A stretch of 64,000 nucleotides of DNA. Source: Climacium dendroides (lineage: Eukaryota; Streptophyta; Bryopsida; Hypnales; Climaciaceae). Position 1 is the first letter of the stretch. The number at the start of each line of letters is the position of its first letter. The stretch is from positions 48,932,555 to 48,996,554 of the forward strand of contig OX467083.1 of assembly GCA_950106755.1 (NCBI GenBank). The letters run 5' to 3'. Shown here one piece after another: positions 10,965 to 23,300 of this stretch. The notes beneath the pieces were generated by a model. That model searched no databases. It saw nothing but the letters and a program-made list of their open reading frames with translations, and had not been told where the DNA came from. The position numbers and the translations under genes were made by a program.

Positions 10965-13900
10965 AAAGGCTATTAATAATATTTTAATTTTTTTTCTCAC
11001 ACACACAACTGAGACAAGTGTGAGAAACGGTATGAGCAATTCAATTTATATTATATTGACAAAGGATGAATTTTTTTATGAATTTTTGAAGTATGCTACC
11101 TACTATGATCCAAAAGAGTCTTTAGACTACCCCAAATCCAACACAAAGTTATATCTGTAATGGTCATGTTACTCACCTAAAGCAATCATAATATTTTTTA
11201 ACAAAGCTACGACATGAAGACCTAAAAGAGTTGCTTCCTCTAATGATTTTATACCTAAAAGGTGGAAGTTCCTATCGTAGTTAATTAATAATCAATCCAT
11301 TACCATCACCCAAGACATTGATTGTGGGTCAAATCTCATTTATTAAAAAAACACTCTATCATGGATCATTCCCTAATTGTTTGGAATGGGTCTTTGTCTA
11401 CAATGGAATATTCTACCTTATCAAGCTTGCACTTTGACTAAGAATTCCCCTCTATTGAGTTTTTCAATGAGAAGACTTCAAAAATGTAGTTGAAGCTACC
11501 AATTTTTGGTGATTTTTTAATATTAATAATATTTGTTATTTTGATAACTATAATATAGCTTTTGGCAATTTATTACAAATTTTTGGTGGAATTTTTTAAA
11601 AATTAGACTAAACAATTTCATTTTTCTCTTTAATTTTCTATGAGCTTGCAAATAGATCAAAATATTTGTTAACACGTGGCAATATATAGTTCTAAAATAA
11701 TGAATTGTTTCAATATAAATTGTTGAGAATTTTAAATGTTTTGAACACATTTAAATTATGGTTGTTTCAAAAGTACAAGTCTAAATGATGCAACTTATCA
11801 AAATGGGTGAAATATTCATAGAGTTGGAAATTTGTTCAACTCTAAAATGTTCATCTACCTTGTTAAAGATAAGCCCTCAAAAATCATAGAATTTGAGATA
11901 GTGGGTGTCACCCTATGAAAATTAGTAATTTCTACAATTTAACTAGTGGATATATGGCCTAACTTACTATCCACTAAAAAGAGGTTGCACACCCATGTTC
12001 CTCTATTTCTTCCCTCTCCCAGGCCTAAAAATCGGACAACAATTGATTTTTTTTTAATCCTCCCTCCGAGGTTGTTAATTTTGAATATGGATATGGTACA
12101 CATACAAATATGAGTATAGATATAGATACAAGATACAATATGATATGATACATTTTTATATGAATACAGATACAATACGAGATACAAATATGGATAAGAA
12201 ATATGGGATATATCCTATATCAATTGCTAGTCCCACCCCACCTAGAAATTACAAAGGGGTGGGAGGGATAGGTGGATAAAAAAATTTAAAACTTTTTTTT
12301 TAAATGAAATGGGGGGAGGGGAGGGGGTTTAATGAAATTTAAATGAAAACAAAACTAGAGTTTTGAGTGCATAGTTTGTCACCATGCACTCCAAAAAGAC
12401 AAGAACTACCTATACAACTTACAAGTGCATATCCTAGAATTTTTTTATGTAATTATGCCCATTAGATTGTGAAATTATTATGCCTAAATGTGGTTAAAAT
12501 TTTTTGGAAGAATACAGCTAGCTTGAACTTTGCACTTTGAAAATCCATATCTTTTCTATATATGGTTCAACATCTTGATTTTTAATGTTTTAAAATTTAA
12601 TTAAGAAAATGTAGCTCTAGTAATCTATTTCTTACTCTATATAGGAGAATACTTCATTAGATTGAAGAAAAAATTGAATTGCTTATAATTTTGTCATAAA
12701 ATAGAAAATTTTCAATCCCAATGAGTAAGAAGGTTAGAGTAAGAATTTCACACCCTATCAATTGATTTCCTATAAAAAAATAATAAAAAACAAGATAAGA
12801 ATTAACTTTATATGTTATTTATACTAGGAGAAGTCTTACACGCTCACATGTTAAAGCACCTCATATCATTCACCTTACTAATAAAAATAGAATCAAAGTT
12901 TTTGTATACATATGATTCTATCCAACCATATCTATACAAAAAATTTAGAAAAATTTCACCTACCCATGCAATCTTGGTTTCCAAGCAAAAAAAACTTATA
13001 ATTTTTTACTTATAAATTTATAAATCAAAATTCTATGAAATTTGGGTGCCTATTAGATATGAATTTATTGCACTTTCAAAAAAAATTATTGAAAAAAATT
13101 CAAAATTTTATAGTTTGTAGGGCCTATCCAAAAACATAATTGACCCAATTTGGGTTGCAAGGACTTTGAGAGGTTAAATGGATGGAAAAATCTTGAGATG
13201 GCTAAAAGTTTCAAGTTTCTAAAAATAATAATTAGAGTGGTGAAACCTAAGTTGATGTAACCCCTACAATTCTATAACTTTGTTTACCAAAAACCATTTG
13301 AAATTTCCATGTCTAGTATAAAGTATAAGCTTCCTATTAGTACATTTCTAACCAAAGGATCTTATATAGATATGTATGGGAATGTGTGGAAGAATTTCTA
13401 TAAACTTTTACTATTAGATTGCAAGACTTTGACATTTAGAATGAAAAAAACAAACTTTTTTACACATTTCCATTATAGGCTATCACATTTTGAATCCTCC
13501 TAATCTAATTTTTAACTACAAATTTTGATCATAGTTTTTTTTATATTAAAGAATTGGATTTAGAATCAAGGTTTATTTCTAGATTCAAAGAAGGTACATA
13601 GGCTTGACTATTTTTATTCTGGATGGTATAGCCTTTAATTTAAGGCACCAATAAAAATAATAGAAATGATTAGCTAGCTAATATGTTATCATTTTTTTAA
13701 CTTCCAAAATATCATTCCAAAAATTGGGATCGTAAGCACTTGCCCAAACTCTCATTCATCTTCCTAGAAGATAATGGTCTTTTAGGAGTTAACGTAATTC
13801 ATTTTATCACTATTTAACAACTAACTACAAGGTAGGATATTGCATGACTTAAAAATTCAACTTGCAAATATGTAGGAACTTATTAGTATTTACAACCAAA

Positions 13901-14800
13901 TAGTTCGAATTTGGCATATTTGAAATCCTTTTTGAATTGAGAGATTCCAAATTCACTTCACCCTGTAGTGACATGGTGGCCTAAAAATATTTGATGGATG
14001 ACTTTCTTGATCATTGTAGAAATGAAGAATGCACCTATTGGTCCAAAAATCAAATCATTTTTGAATAAATACCTTGGTCATAGACTAACATTTTTCTTGG
14101 GTTAAGTCCTTAAATCCAAATGTCTTTATTTCATCAAATTCCTCTTAAAACTATCATTTCTATTGCAAAGTAAAAAAACTTTAGAGATTGTTTCTTTTTG
14201 CATATCTAACCTTAGGATCTTGCACTAGATTAGTATAAATAATGTTTAGGAGAAATTTCAAAATAGGTTATTGTACATAACCGGTTGTACAATACATTTT
14301 TCAATCACAACCTTTGTTTTTCATGATCCAAGAGTGTAAGAAGAGTGTTGAAAGGAAAGAAGTTTATGAGTTGCAACTAGCATTCATAAGATGGCTAAAA
14401 TTTGCTACATTGCTACTTAAAATTTTCAATAGCTTGACTTACATTGGAGAAAATCCTTGAAAAAATTAGATTTTAGCTAAGACAACAACAAACAATAGAA
14501 TTTGACAACCCATTTGCAACTTCCTCCACATTAGAATTAGCATCTATTTAGTCCATTTTGTGTTACAACACTCCCAATCATCCTTTACAACTTGCAAAAT
14601 CCTTTATTTTTTATTTTTTTAATGCTACATACTACTCACTCTAAAGATAGCTAAAATTGATGCATGCTTGTTTTGAAGGTAGCATATTGCATTCAATTCC
14701 ATAAACTAGTTATGGAATCACTAGTTGCAACTTGTAATGGCAATGGTGATGGATTGTCAATGAGACAATGCTACGTTAGCATTGAAAAAGTCAACAACTA

Positions 14801-15130
14801 GTTATGTTATAAAACTGAAGTACAAAAATTGTCAAGGTGAAGCCACCCATAACCAATAACTTAAGCCATGGTGGATATGATTTGCAGCAATATTTGGCGA
14901 AGCAAATATTTACTGAAGTGCAAAGATAGAAATGGCAATTTAGAAAAAAGTGTGGTGAATTTACAGCTTGATTTGAAATTACTATGAATTATCAAAGTCT
15001 GAAGTTGGGCTCGACCCATGTCCAATGTCTAGAGTCTTACAAAATTGATCATTGGAAGACTACTTGTAGATAACTCTAGCACACAAAAGGAGGCACAAGT
15101 TTTGTAGCAATGTCGAGACTAGAAGCTTAT
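14801..15130 (+). repeat. dispersed repeat, copy 1
   Basis: Begins with one unit of the 30-bp minisatellite (gttatgttataaaactgaag), then gaagccacccataacca. It shares with copies at 15763-16165 and 56955-57345 the ordered phrases gaagcaaat, agatagaaatg, gaaattactatga, cccatgtccaatgt and agactacttgt. The 3' end seems truncated. Confidence 0.6.
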
Positions 15131-15762
15131 TGCCCATTTCCAACCACTTAAAGTATTTAGCATAGTTGCCTATTGGGTTTGGTAGGGGAAATATTTTTCC
15201 TACGTAGGGAAATAGACTTCAGACAAAATTGAAATTTTTGGGTATTTTTTGGTCCAAGAACAAAATTGTTGTGAAATTTTTTTGTCAAGATTCTTTTGAA
15301 CCCTATTTTTGTTATGTAGGTGTGTCTAATTCCAACCATAGGCTAGTCAGAAAATCAATCGAAAATCAACAGCTCACAATTCATCATACCTTAGTAGTTA
15401 AACATGGATATACAAACGGAAATACAACAACCTACAAGTTAAAAATGAGGGGGGGGGATCGAAAAGGGGTTGCTTACTCTACATTGATTATAGAACCCAA
15501 TTTCTTTGAATTTGAAATTAATGCAAATGAGTCCCACCTTCTCTTGGATTTGAGACACTCTACTGATTGCCTATGGGACACTGGATGGTAAGGGGTGCTT
15601 CTACCTTAAAGCATCGCCACCCATTCACGGGGGCGGGGCTTGGACTTGGACATGGCCAGCTAAGGAAAAGTGGTCCACCGCAGACCTAGGGAGGGACAAA
15701 AGAAGATTGGTCACTCCAAAATGAGCTCTCTAAACACTAATTCCCCGTCCCCTAGGGTAGAA

Positions 15763-16165
15763 CCACCCATAACCAACTAAATAAGCAACTGTAGACATGA
15801 GGCGGAGTATAGTAATGAAGCAAATGTTTTCATAGGTGTAGAGATAGAAATGAGGGGGTTTGCCAAAATTTGGTAATTTTATTGCTTGAACTGAAATTAC
15901 TATGAAATTTGGAAGGTAAAAAGTTGGTCTGGACCCATGTCCAATGTGTAGACTATTCCCAAACTGCTCATTTAAGAGAATGCTTCTTGTTCACTTTGGC
16001 ACACCAAACCAAGCAGATGTGTCATGAAAAGAATGGAAGAATTGATGGTAGAAAATCAAGAAATCATGCTTGGAAATTAGTCTAACCTCTCTTGAATTTC
16101 AACCCCCTTATTGATTGTTGATGGGGTTGTGGTTAATAATGGGCAATTCTACCCTAAACACTAAC
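15763..16165 (+). repeat. dispersed repeat, copy 2, with imperfect terminal inverted repeats
   Basis: Starts agaaccacccataaccaac and ends gttgtggttaataatgggcaattct, which is its imperfect reverse complement. Interior phrases match copy 3 closely: aaataagcaactgt, gtgtagagatagaaatgagggg, cttgaactgaaattactatga, gttggtctggaccca and tcatgaaaagaatg. It was probably mobilised as a non-autonomous DNA element of about 400 bp. No coding capacity. Confidence 0.65.
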
Positions 16166-16434
16166 ACCCGAGCTGATTTGCTCTTCATTCCTCCAAGTCA
16201 TTAATGAATTTGATTGGCTTTGCTTGGTTTATGGGCCATCTCTTATCTTTTTAAATTCAATTAGTATTTTCAATTAACTCTTTGTTATGACAAGTCATGA
16301 ATGCATTCATTTGTCTTGGTTTGGTGTGTTTGCTTCCCTGTGAATGAATGGGGGAAGGAAGCAACCTGGGAGCTACTGGGCACGGGCTAACCCATTTCCC
16401 CAGCCTTGTTTCTGGGGAATGAGTGGCAATGCTC

Positions 16435-16551
16435 TTATGTTATAAAACTGAAGTACAGAAATTGTTATGTTATAAAACTGAAGTACAGAAATTGTTATGT
16501 TATAAAACTGAAGTACAGAAATTGTTATGTTATAAAACTGAGGTACAGAAA
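16435..16551 (+). repeat. 30-bp minisatellite, four units
   Basis: Four head-to-tail copies of a 30-bp unit (gttatgttataaaactgaag followed by tacagaaatt). The first three are identical and the fourth has one a-to-g change and a diverged end. A single almost identical unit lies 1.6 kb upstream at 14801-14830. Because 30 is a multiple of three the array stays open as a peptide repeat, but nothing else suggests coding. Confidence 0.95.
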
Positions 16552-16680
16552 GGTTAGCAGTCCTGGGACTGGGTCACTGGGGAGATATAACGAGGAGGAC
16601 ATGGCCCTGGATAAGTTACAACAAGCGGTGGACGTCATGACTCAACTACCAAGAGGGTTGGGTCCGTACCCCCACAAATC

Positions 16681-17034
16681 AACAGTACACTAATGATGAT
16701 AAATAGTGTTATGTTGTGATTAGTGTTACCTAGATTTTTATCCTGGTCACTCTAAACTTCAATTAGTTGGCATTTAATATTGTGTTCATTTTTTTGAGCA
16801 ATAACTTTTTTGAGCATGTAATAGGTTTCTTGGATTCATATGCTTTTCTTTGCATTTTGATGAAATAGTTAGGTAACACTAAATGTAAACTTGTAAAAAA
16901 TTTATACCCAATAGTTGATAAATAGTGTCTATGTTGACATTTAGTGTTGGTAACATTAACCGGATTGTTGACAATTAGTGTTATGCTTTGTGATTAGTTG
17001 CCAACACTATTTATCATCATTAGTATGTACAGTT
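16681..17034. mobile_element. MITE-like element with about 30-bp terminal inverted repeats
   Basis: The left end reads aacagtacactaatgatgat then aaatagtgtt. The right end, reverse-complemented, reads aactgtacatactaatgatg then ataaatagtgtt. Diverged internal copies of the tagtgtt motif follow. At about 354 bp and without an open frame this fits a non-autonomous DNA transposon. The target-site duplication is unclear. Confidence 0.6.
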
Positions 17035-20000
17035 ATCTTTTTAGGTGTCCAAATTCAATCCAAGATGTATTGATTTTTTTGAAAGCCAAGCGAAGTTCAA
17101 ATTTTCAATTTGAAATCACCAAACTGCATTTGGTGGCTGCAACTTTAGGGGTTTGTATCTCCTTCATCCAATAATTGTTTTTTGAATTACAATCAAAATT
17201 AAGGTTGTGTTCCCCTTAGAATCTAGTTATTGCAGTATAAATTTTCATAACAATTCAAGCTGCTTTGAATGTTTGGGAGCAATTCGAAGTTCAAAATCTC
17301 GATAGTTTTCGATTATAGTGAACTTTGGTGACTTGTTTCTTCCTCATAAAGTGTCCATTTCCAATTTAAAAAATTTGGAAAAGTTGCGGATACTAGTTTA
17401 GTTTGTGTGGCTAAAATTTCACACCAATCCAAAAAGTTGTGAGTGATTGAGAAATGTTTTAGTAGGAGGTTTAACATTAGATTGTGTTTTTTGCAACTTT
17501 TCTTGCTATTTTTTGAGATTTCAAAGCCATTTTGCAAACATAAAGAGTCAATTGAATGATATTTTCTTTCACCAATGTGTTTGTATATTGGTTTTGAATT
17601 ACTTTACAACTTAAAGTTATATATATATATGTATGTATATATGTAGTAAGCTTATTGAACCTTAGAATGGCACAAGATACCGATTCAAAATCATGCGAAA
17701 GTAACTCTCATTAACTTTTGGAGAGCCTTCCAACAATAATACTAGCAAAGAATTTTTATCAATTCTACTTTTATATACTAGAGAGTGGGTAGTTTATGAT
17801 GCATTTTGCCATGTGCTATGAGCCGCCTACTCTTTGGCAATAAAAGTAAGACAAGATTATGGTAGAATTGGCAGTTCGATTGCAAAGTCAACCCTTGAGG
17901 CAAATTTTGCCAATAAAAAAGTCTTGCAAAAATGCTTGAAGTGTACCTTATTTGAATTTAACATCTATTAAAAATACCGCCAATTTTATAGGAAATTTCA
18001 CAATAAGAGCTGGGTGCCATTGGGTTCTCGAAGGTCCAATTTTTAGAGGACAATTGGGAGGTCTAGCTAGCACTTGATAGAGAGAACAAAATTTCCATTA
18101 GAGCCACAACACATCATCCATCTCATGCCAAACCTTCTCATTCTGAAGGTACAACACTAATTGGACTAAGTGACCCTATCAAGTTTCTAGTTTTAACCCT
18201 TCCAAGTCAAAGTCCAAGCCTTCTAGCTCAGCAAAGCCAATTTGCAAGGGTTGGAGGCTAAACGTTTGGTTGGAGGGTCCTAGATCTCAATGGAGAGCGC
18301 TTGGACCTCCCAAATCAAGAAGTCTAGGTAGGAGCCCAATGGCAATTGGTCCATCAGTAGAAACATGAACATTAGAGCCAAGCATGTCAAAATCTTAAGT
18401 CGATGGTGCAACTAAAAATTATTGAAGTTCAAATATACATTGCTTATAGAGCTATCAATTTAGTTAGAACTACATGATCTCTAGACTTCATCTTTATGTG
18501 AAAATTGCATCGGGTAATGCATAGATTCAATTTCTTGTAAGACAACAAACCTTTTTAACATAATATGAATTGCGTATGAATATTGCTATGAATAGAACTA
18601 TAAAATGAAGCAAATGTTAATGAATAGCATATCTTTAGAATCGAATATGTCAAGAATAAAAACCTATCCATATTTTGAGTAATTATGTGAGGAAAACCTT
18701 TTAATATATATAACTTCTTATAAATGAACAAATAATACACATTTTAGCCTAGACAACATACAACACATCCTTAGCTTTTTGGATACTAAGTTGATAAGAA
18801 AAACATGAAATATTTTTTAATTTGCTATTATAGTATAATTTTATATTCCAATTTTCCAATTTTCCAATGATAAAAATGACAACAATGTGATATTTTCTTT
18901 AATCCTTTAAGATTCACATATTTTTTAGGATGAATGGGAAAGTTTATGGTTGAAATCTTGCTATGGTGCCAATGAAAGGTTTCAAAGAGCCTTAATTTTC
19001 ATTGTTTAAAATATGAACTTTAAAAGGCTTAAAGGTGAATTTTGGTATCTTTGAAGTTTTTTTTGGATTTGTGTAATTTAAACTCTTTTTTTGTACCATG
19101 GACCAAATTTCACCATTGCAAGATGATTCTTTCCTTATAGAACTCATAAAGAAGCTTTTTTTTTGCCAATTTGCTTACCATCACTAGAAGACTAGTTCAA
19201 GAATTAAAAAATATATTGTTTAAAGCATGAATGAGTTTAGAAACACATTCCTTATTTAACCCCTAAATGGCAAAGGCAAATTTTGAGATCCTATGAATTT
19301 GCTCTAAATTGAACAAAAAGCCAACACTTTGATAAGTTGTATCAATTTTTTTGAATTGTAACTGTATATATTCAAACTAGACATGTTAGAGATCACATGG
19401 TCAAAGAAAATCTAACAATATCTTTTACAAATTGAACAATTATAATGTTTGATTATAAAGATGTTAAAACTATGAAAATTTTTTAGCTCTCTTTTTGCAT
19501 GTCAAATCTAAAAAATTGGTCATCCAAAAAATATGAGGTTAAAGGGCCTAATATGCATAACCCCAATCAATTTATGGCTTCTCAAAATCTACTCTACAAT
19601 TTTTTTAAATGAATTTTTGAGGTGATTTTTTCTCCAAGGTTTAGTGTATTTGAGGCTCATTTTTAAGAGCCCTCAACACTATAGAAAGTCAAGATTGCAA
19701 TGGACACCCTTGTACAAAATCCTGAATAGAAAATTCATAATCATTCATTTTCAAAGTCAGATTTTTGATGCTAAAACTAGACTTCCAAAAAATTTGTCAA
19801 AATATAAACTACTAAAAATAGCAAATTTTTTTGGTTTTATTTAACTTCTAAATGTTGTCGACACCAAAATTTGGTGGCTTGGGCATTTAGGGGTTAAAAT
19901 TTGGCTGATTGCCATCCGTCGACACTTCTTATAAATGAAAAATAAATTTCGCACTAGGAAAGCTTGAAGAGAAATCACTCCAAAGCCCACCCTATACCGG

Positions 20001-20180
20001 TTCAACTCGCCCGGTGGGGCTGCTTTCCCTTGGTCTGGACACGTCAATGCCGTCACTTCCAAGGCGTCGCTTGCTTTCAATCTGCTACAGAGTATTCTTC
20101 GGGTGCGCATTCTCTGCTTTTCTCGGCAGCGGCAATCGCCTTGATCGATACTCCATCTGTCGCCGCATCTGATTTCTTCT

Positions 20181-20246
20181 TCAATTGGTATTTTTCAATT
20201 GGCACTCCTCAATTGGCATTTCTCAATTGGCGTTTCTCAATTGGCG
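20181..20246 (+). promoter_or_regulatory. array of five inverted CCAAT boxes upstream of the VMS1-like gene
   Basis: Five units of about 14-15 bp, each containing tcaattgg (an inverted CCAAT box that also forms CAATTG), end about 55 bp before the predicted start codon. CCAAT boxes are known NF-Y binding sites; use of this array is inferred. It may lie in the promoter or in the 5' leader. Confidence 0.5.
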
Positions 20247-20301
20247 TCGCCCATGGTGTCGCCATAGCACCTGAGTCATCTTGGTTGCTTGCCTCGCTGC
20301 T

Positions 20302-23300
20302 ATGGCGCCACCCGTCGTTCCCACTCTCTTCTCGGCGCCCGCTGGGTTCTTCGATGATGCCCTCCTCTTCACGCATCGCGATCAGGCTCTCGCCGGGCTT
20401 CCTCCTACTTCGGAATTAGGGTTAGGGTTACAGGGATTGCGGATTGAGGAGGAAGCCGACGAGCCATTGGATGCAGGAGTTGCCCGAGATGTGACCGACG
20501 AGACTTCGTTGCAGAGCTGGAGTTGTCATGGTTGTGGTTCTACGTTTCAATCCCTGGAGGAACAGCGCTCCCACTTTAAATCGGACTTTCACAAGTTCAA
20601 TGTGAGATTGTTCATCCGATTCTGTATTTTTCTTTTCCGTTTTGGATTGCGGGTGTGACACGCAATAAGGTCAAGTGTCTGACAGAACATTTTTTGAAAC
20701 ATTAGATTTAACTCCTAAATGCCCAAGAAGCTCTTTCGGGTTAAATTTTGATCTTGGGAGATTATTTCTTCTGCTCATATGCCTAACTAGCAAACTGAAG
20801 TTCTTGAAGTCCAGTTTCTACTCTACTTTAGGGATTTCAACTTTTTTTCAAAAAATTGAGTTTGAAATCACACTTGCAAGGTCTCTAAATCAAGGATTCC
20901 AACGAGACTAAATTATGATGTATTCATTGAATATAGTGTTTTTTCTTAAAATTTGTAATTTTTACAATGCTTTTCATACTTTTGGTGAATTATTTTGATG
21001 TTTTTGCTTCTGAAATTTCTATAATTTCTTTCCATTCTAGAGAAAAATTGGATATTTAAAAGTTAGACATGTGGTGGGCTTGCCATAAACAATCACAGAT
21101 ATAGCGAATCCATAAATTTTTGGTGGTGAAAATGAGAGTGCAAAGTACTGTTGACCACTTGGAAATAGGCTTGCGCATTTAGGGGTGAAGTATTGATGAG
21201 CGAGGGCGGGTCTGTCTTGCAGGTGAAGCGGAAGCTTGCCGGCAAAGAAGTGCTGAACGAGGACGAGTTTGAGCAAGTAGCGCTAGGTGATGCTGACGAT
21301 GTCTCAAGCATTTCGGGTTCGGACACTGAGACGGAGGCAGAGGATAATTCTTCACAAGGACCCCGAAGCAATCAGCTGTATATTAAGTTGAAAGAATCAG
21401 AAGATATCATCAGCATCTGGCGCCCTTTAGTGGCTGCGGATAAGGAAGTTTTACCGGGAGACAAAGGACATGCGATAGATGAGTCTGCTGCTGTAGGTAG
21501 TTTGTATTTAAACGAAGAAGAGGTTTTGCAACGCTTGAGAGCTTTGACCAATCGAGACAAGAAGTCTGCGTGGGTTGTATTGCTGGCTGCTGGTGGTCAT
21601 TTTGCTGGTTTGGTGCTCAATTCTCAAGACGGATCTGTACTTGCTCACAAAACATATCATAGGTATGAATTTCGTCTTGTCTGAATTCCTGATATTTTGG
21701 AAAGAGTGGACTCTGTAAACCAGCTCATATTGCATGTGGCGTGTTTCTGAAGTGTCTTTCTCAACCCCTAAGGGATTAAGGATTCACAGTTTTAAAATGA
21801 CTGATTGATTGATTATATTGTGAAAATTGTACTCCAGATTCAGATGGTGTCGGATTTTGTATCACTAGATTCAGTGAAGAACATTGTATGTGTTGAACTG
21901 AAAATAGTCCTTATATGACCTACTCAGTACTGCAATAAAAAGTGAGAACCAATATGGGTCAATTGATCCTTGAGGGGTTACAAAATACTGGAGAATTCTG
22001 GAAGCAATGTGCAGGCTTGCCATGAGCTTGAGCCAGAATTAGTTTTTCTGGCATCGCCCTGAACGACTGGTTGTGTGATCACTGGTGTTGCTTTGTTACT
22101 CACTTGTTTGAGCTTAAGGGGTTCAGCAAACATTTGAACTAGCTGGGCTAATGCAGGTATGTGGTGAGGGCCAAAGCAGGTGGTCGGCAGTCAACGAAAG
22201 ATGCTGGTGGCAGAGCTCCTCAGTCAGCAGGAGCCTCTCTTCGTCGATACAATGAACAAGCTCTTCAGAAAGTAAGTTCAATTTACCTCTCACTCGACCA
22301 GCGACAGTTTTTGCTTGTTGGTTCTTAGAGACCATTGCAGTTTCTCAGGTTTTTATATTCGGAGAACTGGTGTTGATGCTGCTCAGCTTAGCGGTTCCCG
22401 CTTTCCAGGTAGTTTTCTATGATAATCTCATTAACCTATTTGTGGTCTATACCACACTGAAACAATCTCCCAGGAAATCAGAGGGCTTCTCACTTCATGG
22501 AGTGAACACTTGCAAGCAGCATCCCATATATTCGTGTACGCTCCTTCGAGCAATGCACAAACCCTATTTGGAGGGGAAAATGTGGTGTTGGACCGGAGCG
22601 ATCGGAGGATACGAAAGATACCATTCACCATACGTAGACCTACTATGAAAGAAGCTAAACGAATTAGTTTCTTGCTTAGTTTGTTTCAAAAACTAGACTC
22701 GCACACTCTTTCTGTGACTACAGGCATTCCTGATGGAGTGGCAGCGCTCCGAGGGGAAGCCTCCGGTAACCAAGCAGGAAAGCTTCTTGACAAGAAAAAG
22801 GCTAAGTCCCATCAAGTGGAGAATCATGTAGCAGCGGAACAAGTGGAAGTCGTATCAAAAAGTTTGGAAGAAGATCTGGGGTTAACTCCTCTACACGTAG
22901 CGGCCAAAGCTGGAGATACTGACAGCGTCCGTAAACTTTTAGAGGAGGATTCTGATCCGTGTTCAAAAGATAAAGCGGGTAGAACTCCATATTCAATCGC
23001 GAAGGACAAGGAAACACGCAATATCTTCCGTCGATTTATGGCTCAACATCCTAGCAAGTGGGATTGGCATGCGGCTAGTGTCCCAAGTCCTTTGACGGAT
23101 GAACTAGAAGCAGCCCAACAGGCAAAGCAGGTAATAGGCGCTCATTGAGCTGACACAGAAACCCTGAACTTCTAGAATTTGAGTCTATGATGTTTGGAAT
23201 TTGAGATACTCATAGTTGTTTGTTAGTTAGTATCGCATATTTCTACATATGAAGATTCTGTATTTAGTATTTCTCTGAGTATAGGCTGCTGTCCTATCGA

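Larger units (their letters stand above)
10200..20160. other. 10-kb AT-rich, gene-free, repeat-rich block
   Basis: Strongly AT-rich and stop-dense in all frames. The longest frames are 60-120 codons and low in complexity. It contains the tandem duplications, MITE-like elements and minisatellite listed separately. A segment at about 10440-10680 is a diverged copy of about 15150-15385 (shared ttccaaccata(g)gtt and catgta/ctacgta-gaaata motifs). No integrase, reverse transcriptase or transposase motif could be read, so autonomous elements, if present, are badly decayed. Confidence 0.6.

Noticed and set aside
16406..16693. 95-codon frame containing four repeated 10-residue units
   Set aside because: The repetition comes from a 30-bp minisatellite that happens to be a multiple of three; no other coding signal.
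10200..20160. LTR retrotransposon or autonomous transposon
   Set aside because: No reverse transcriptase, integrase or transposase motif could be read in any frame, and no long identical terminal repeats were found by eye.
22350..22409. 60-nt in-phase open segment with AG and GT flanks inside VMS1-like intron 3
   Set aside because: Conserved YNEQALQK is followed directly by EIRGLLTSW in the next exon, so an extra exon would interrupt the VLRF1 domain.
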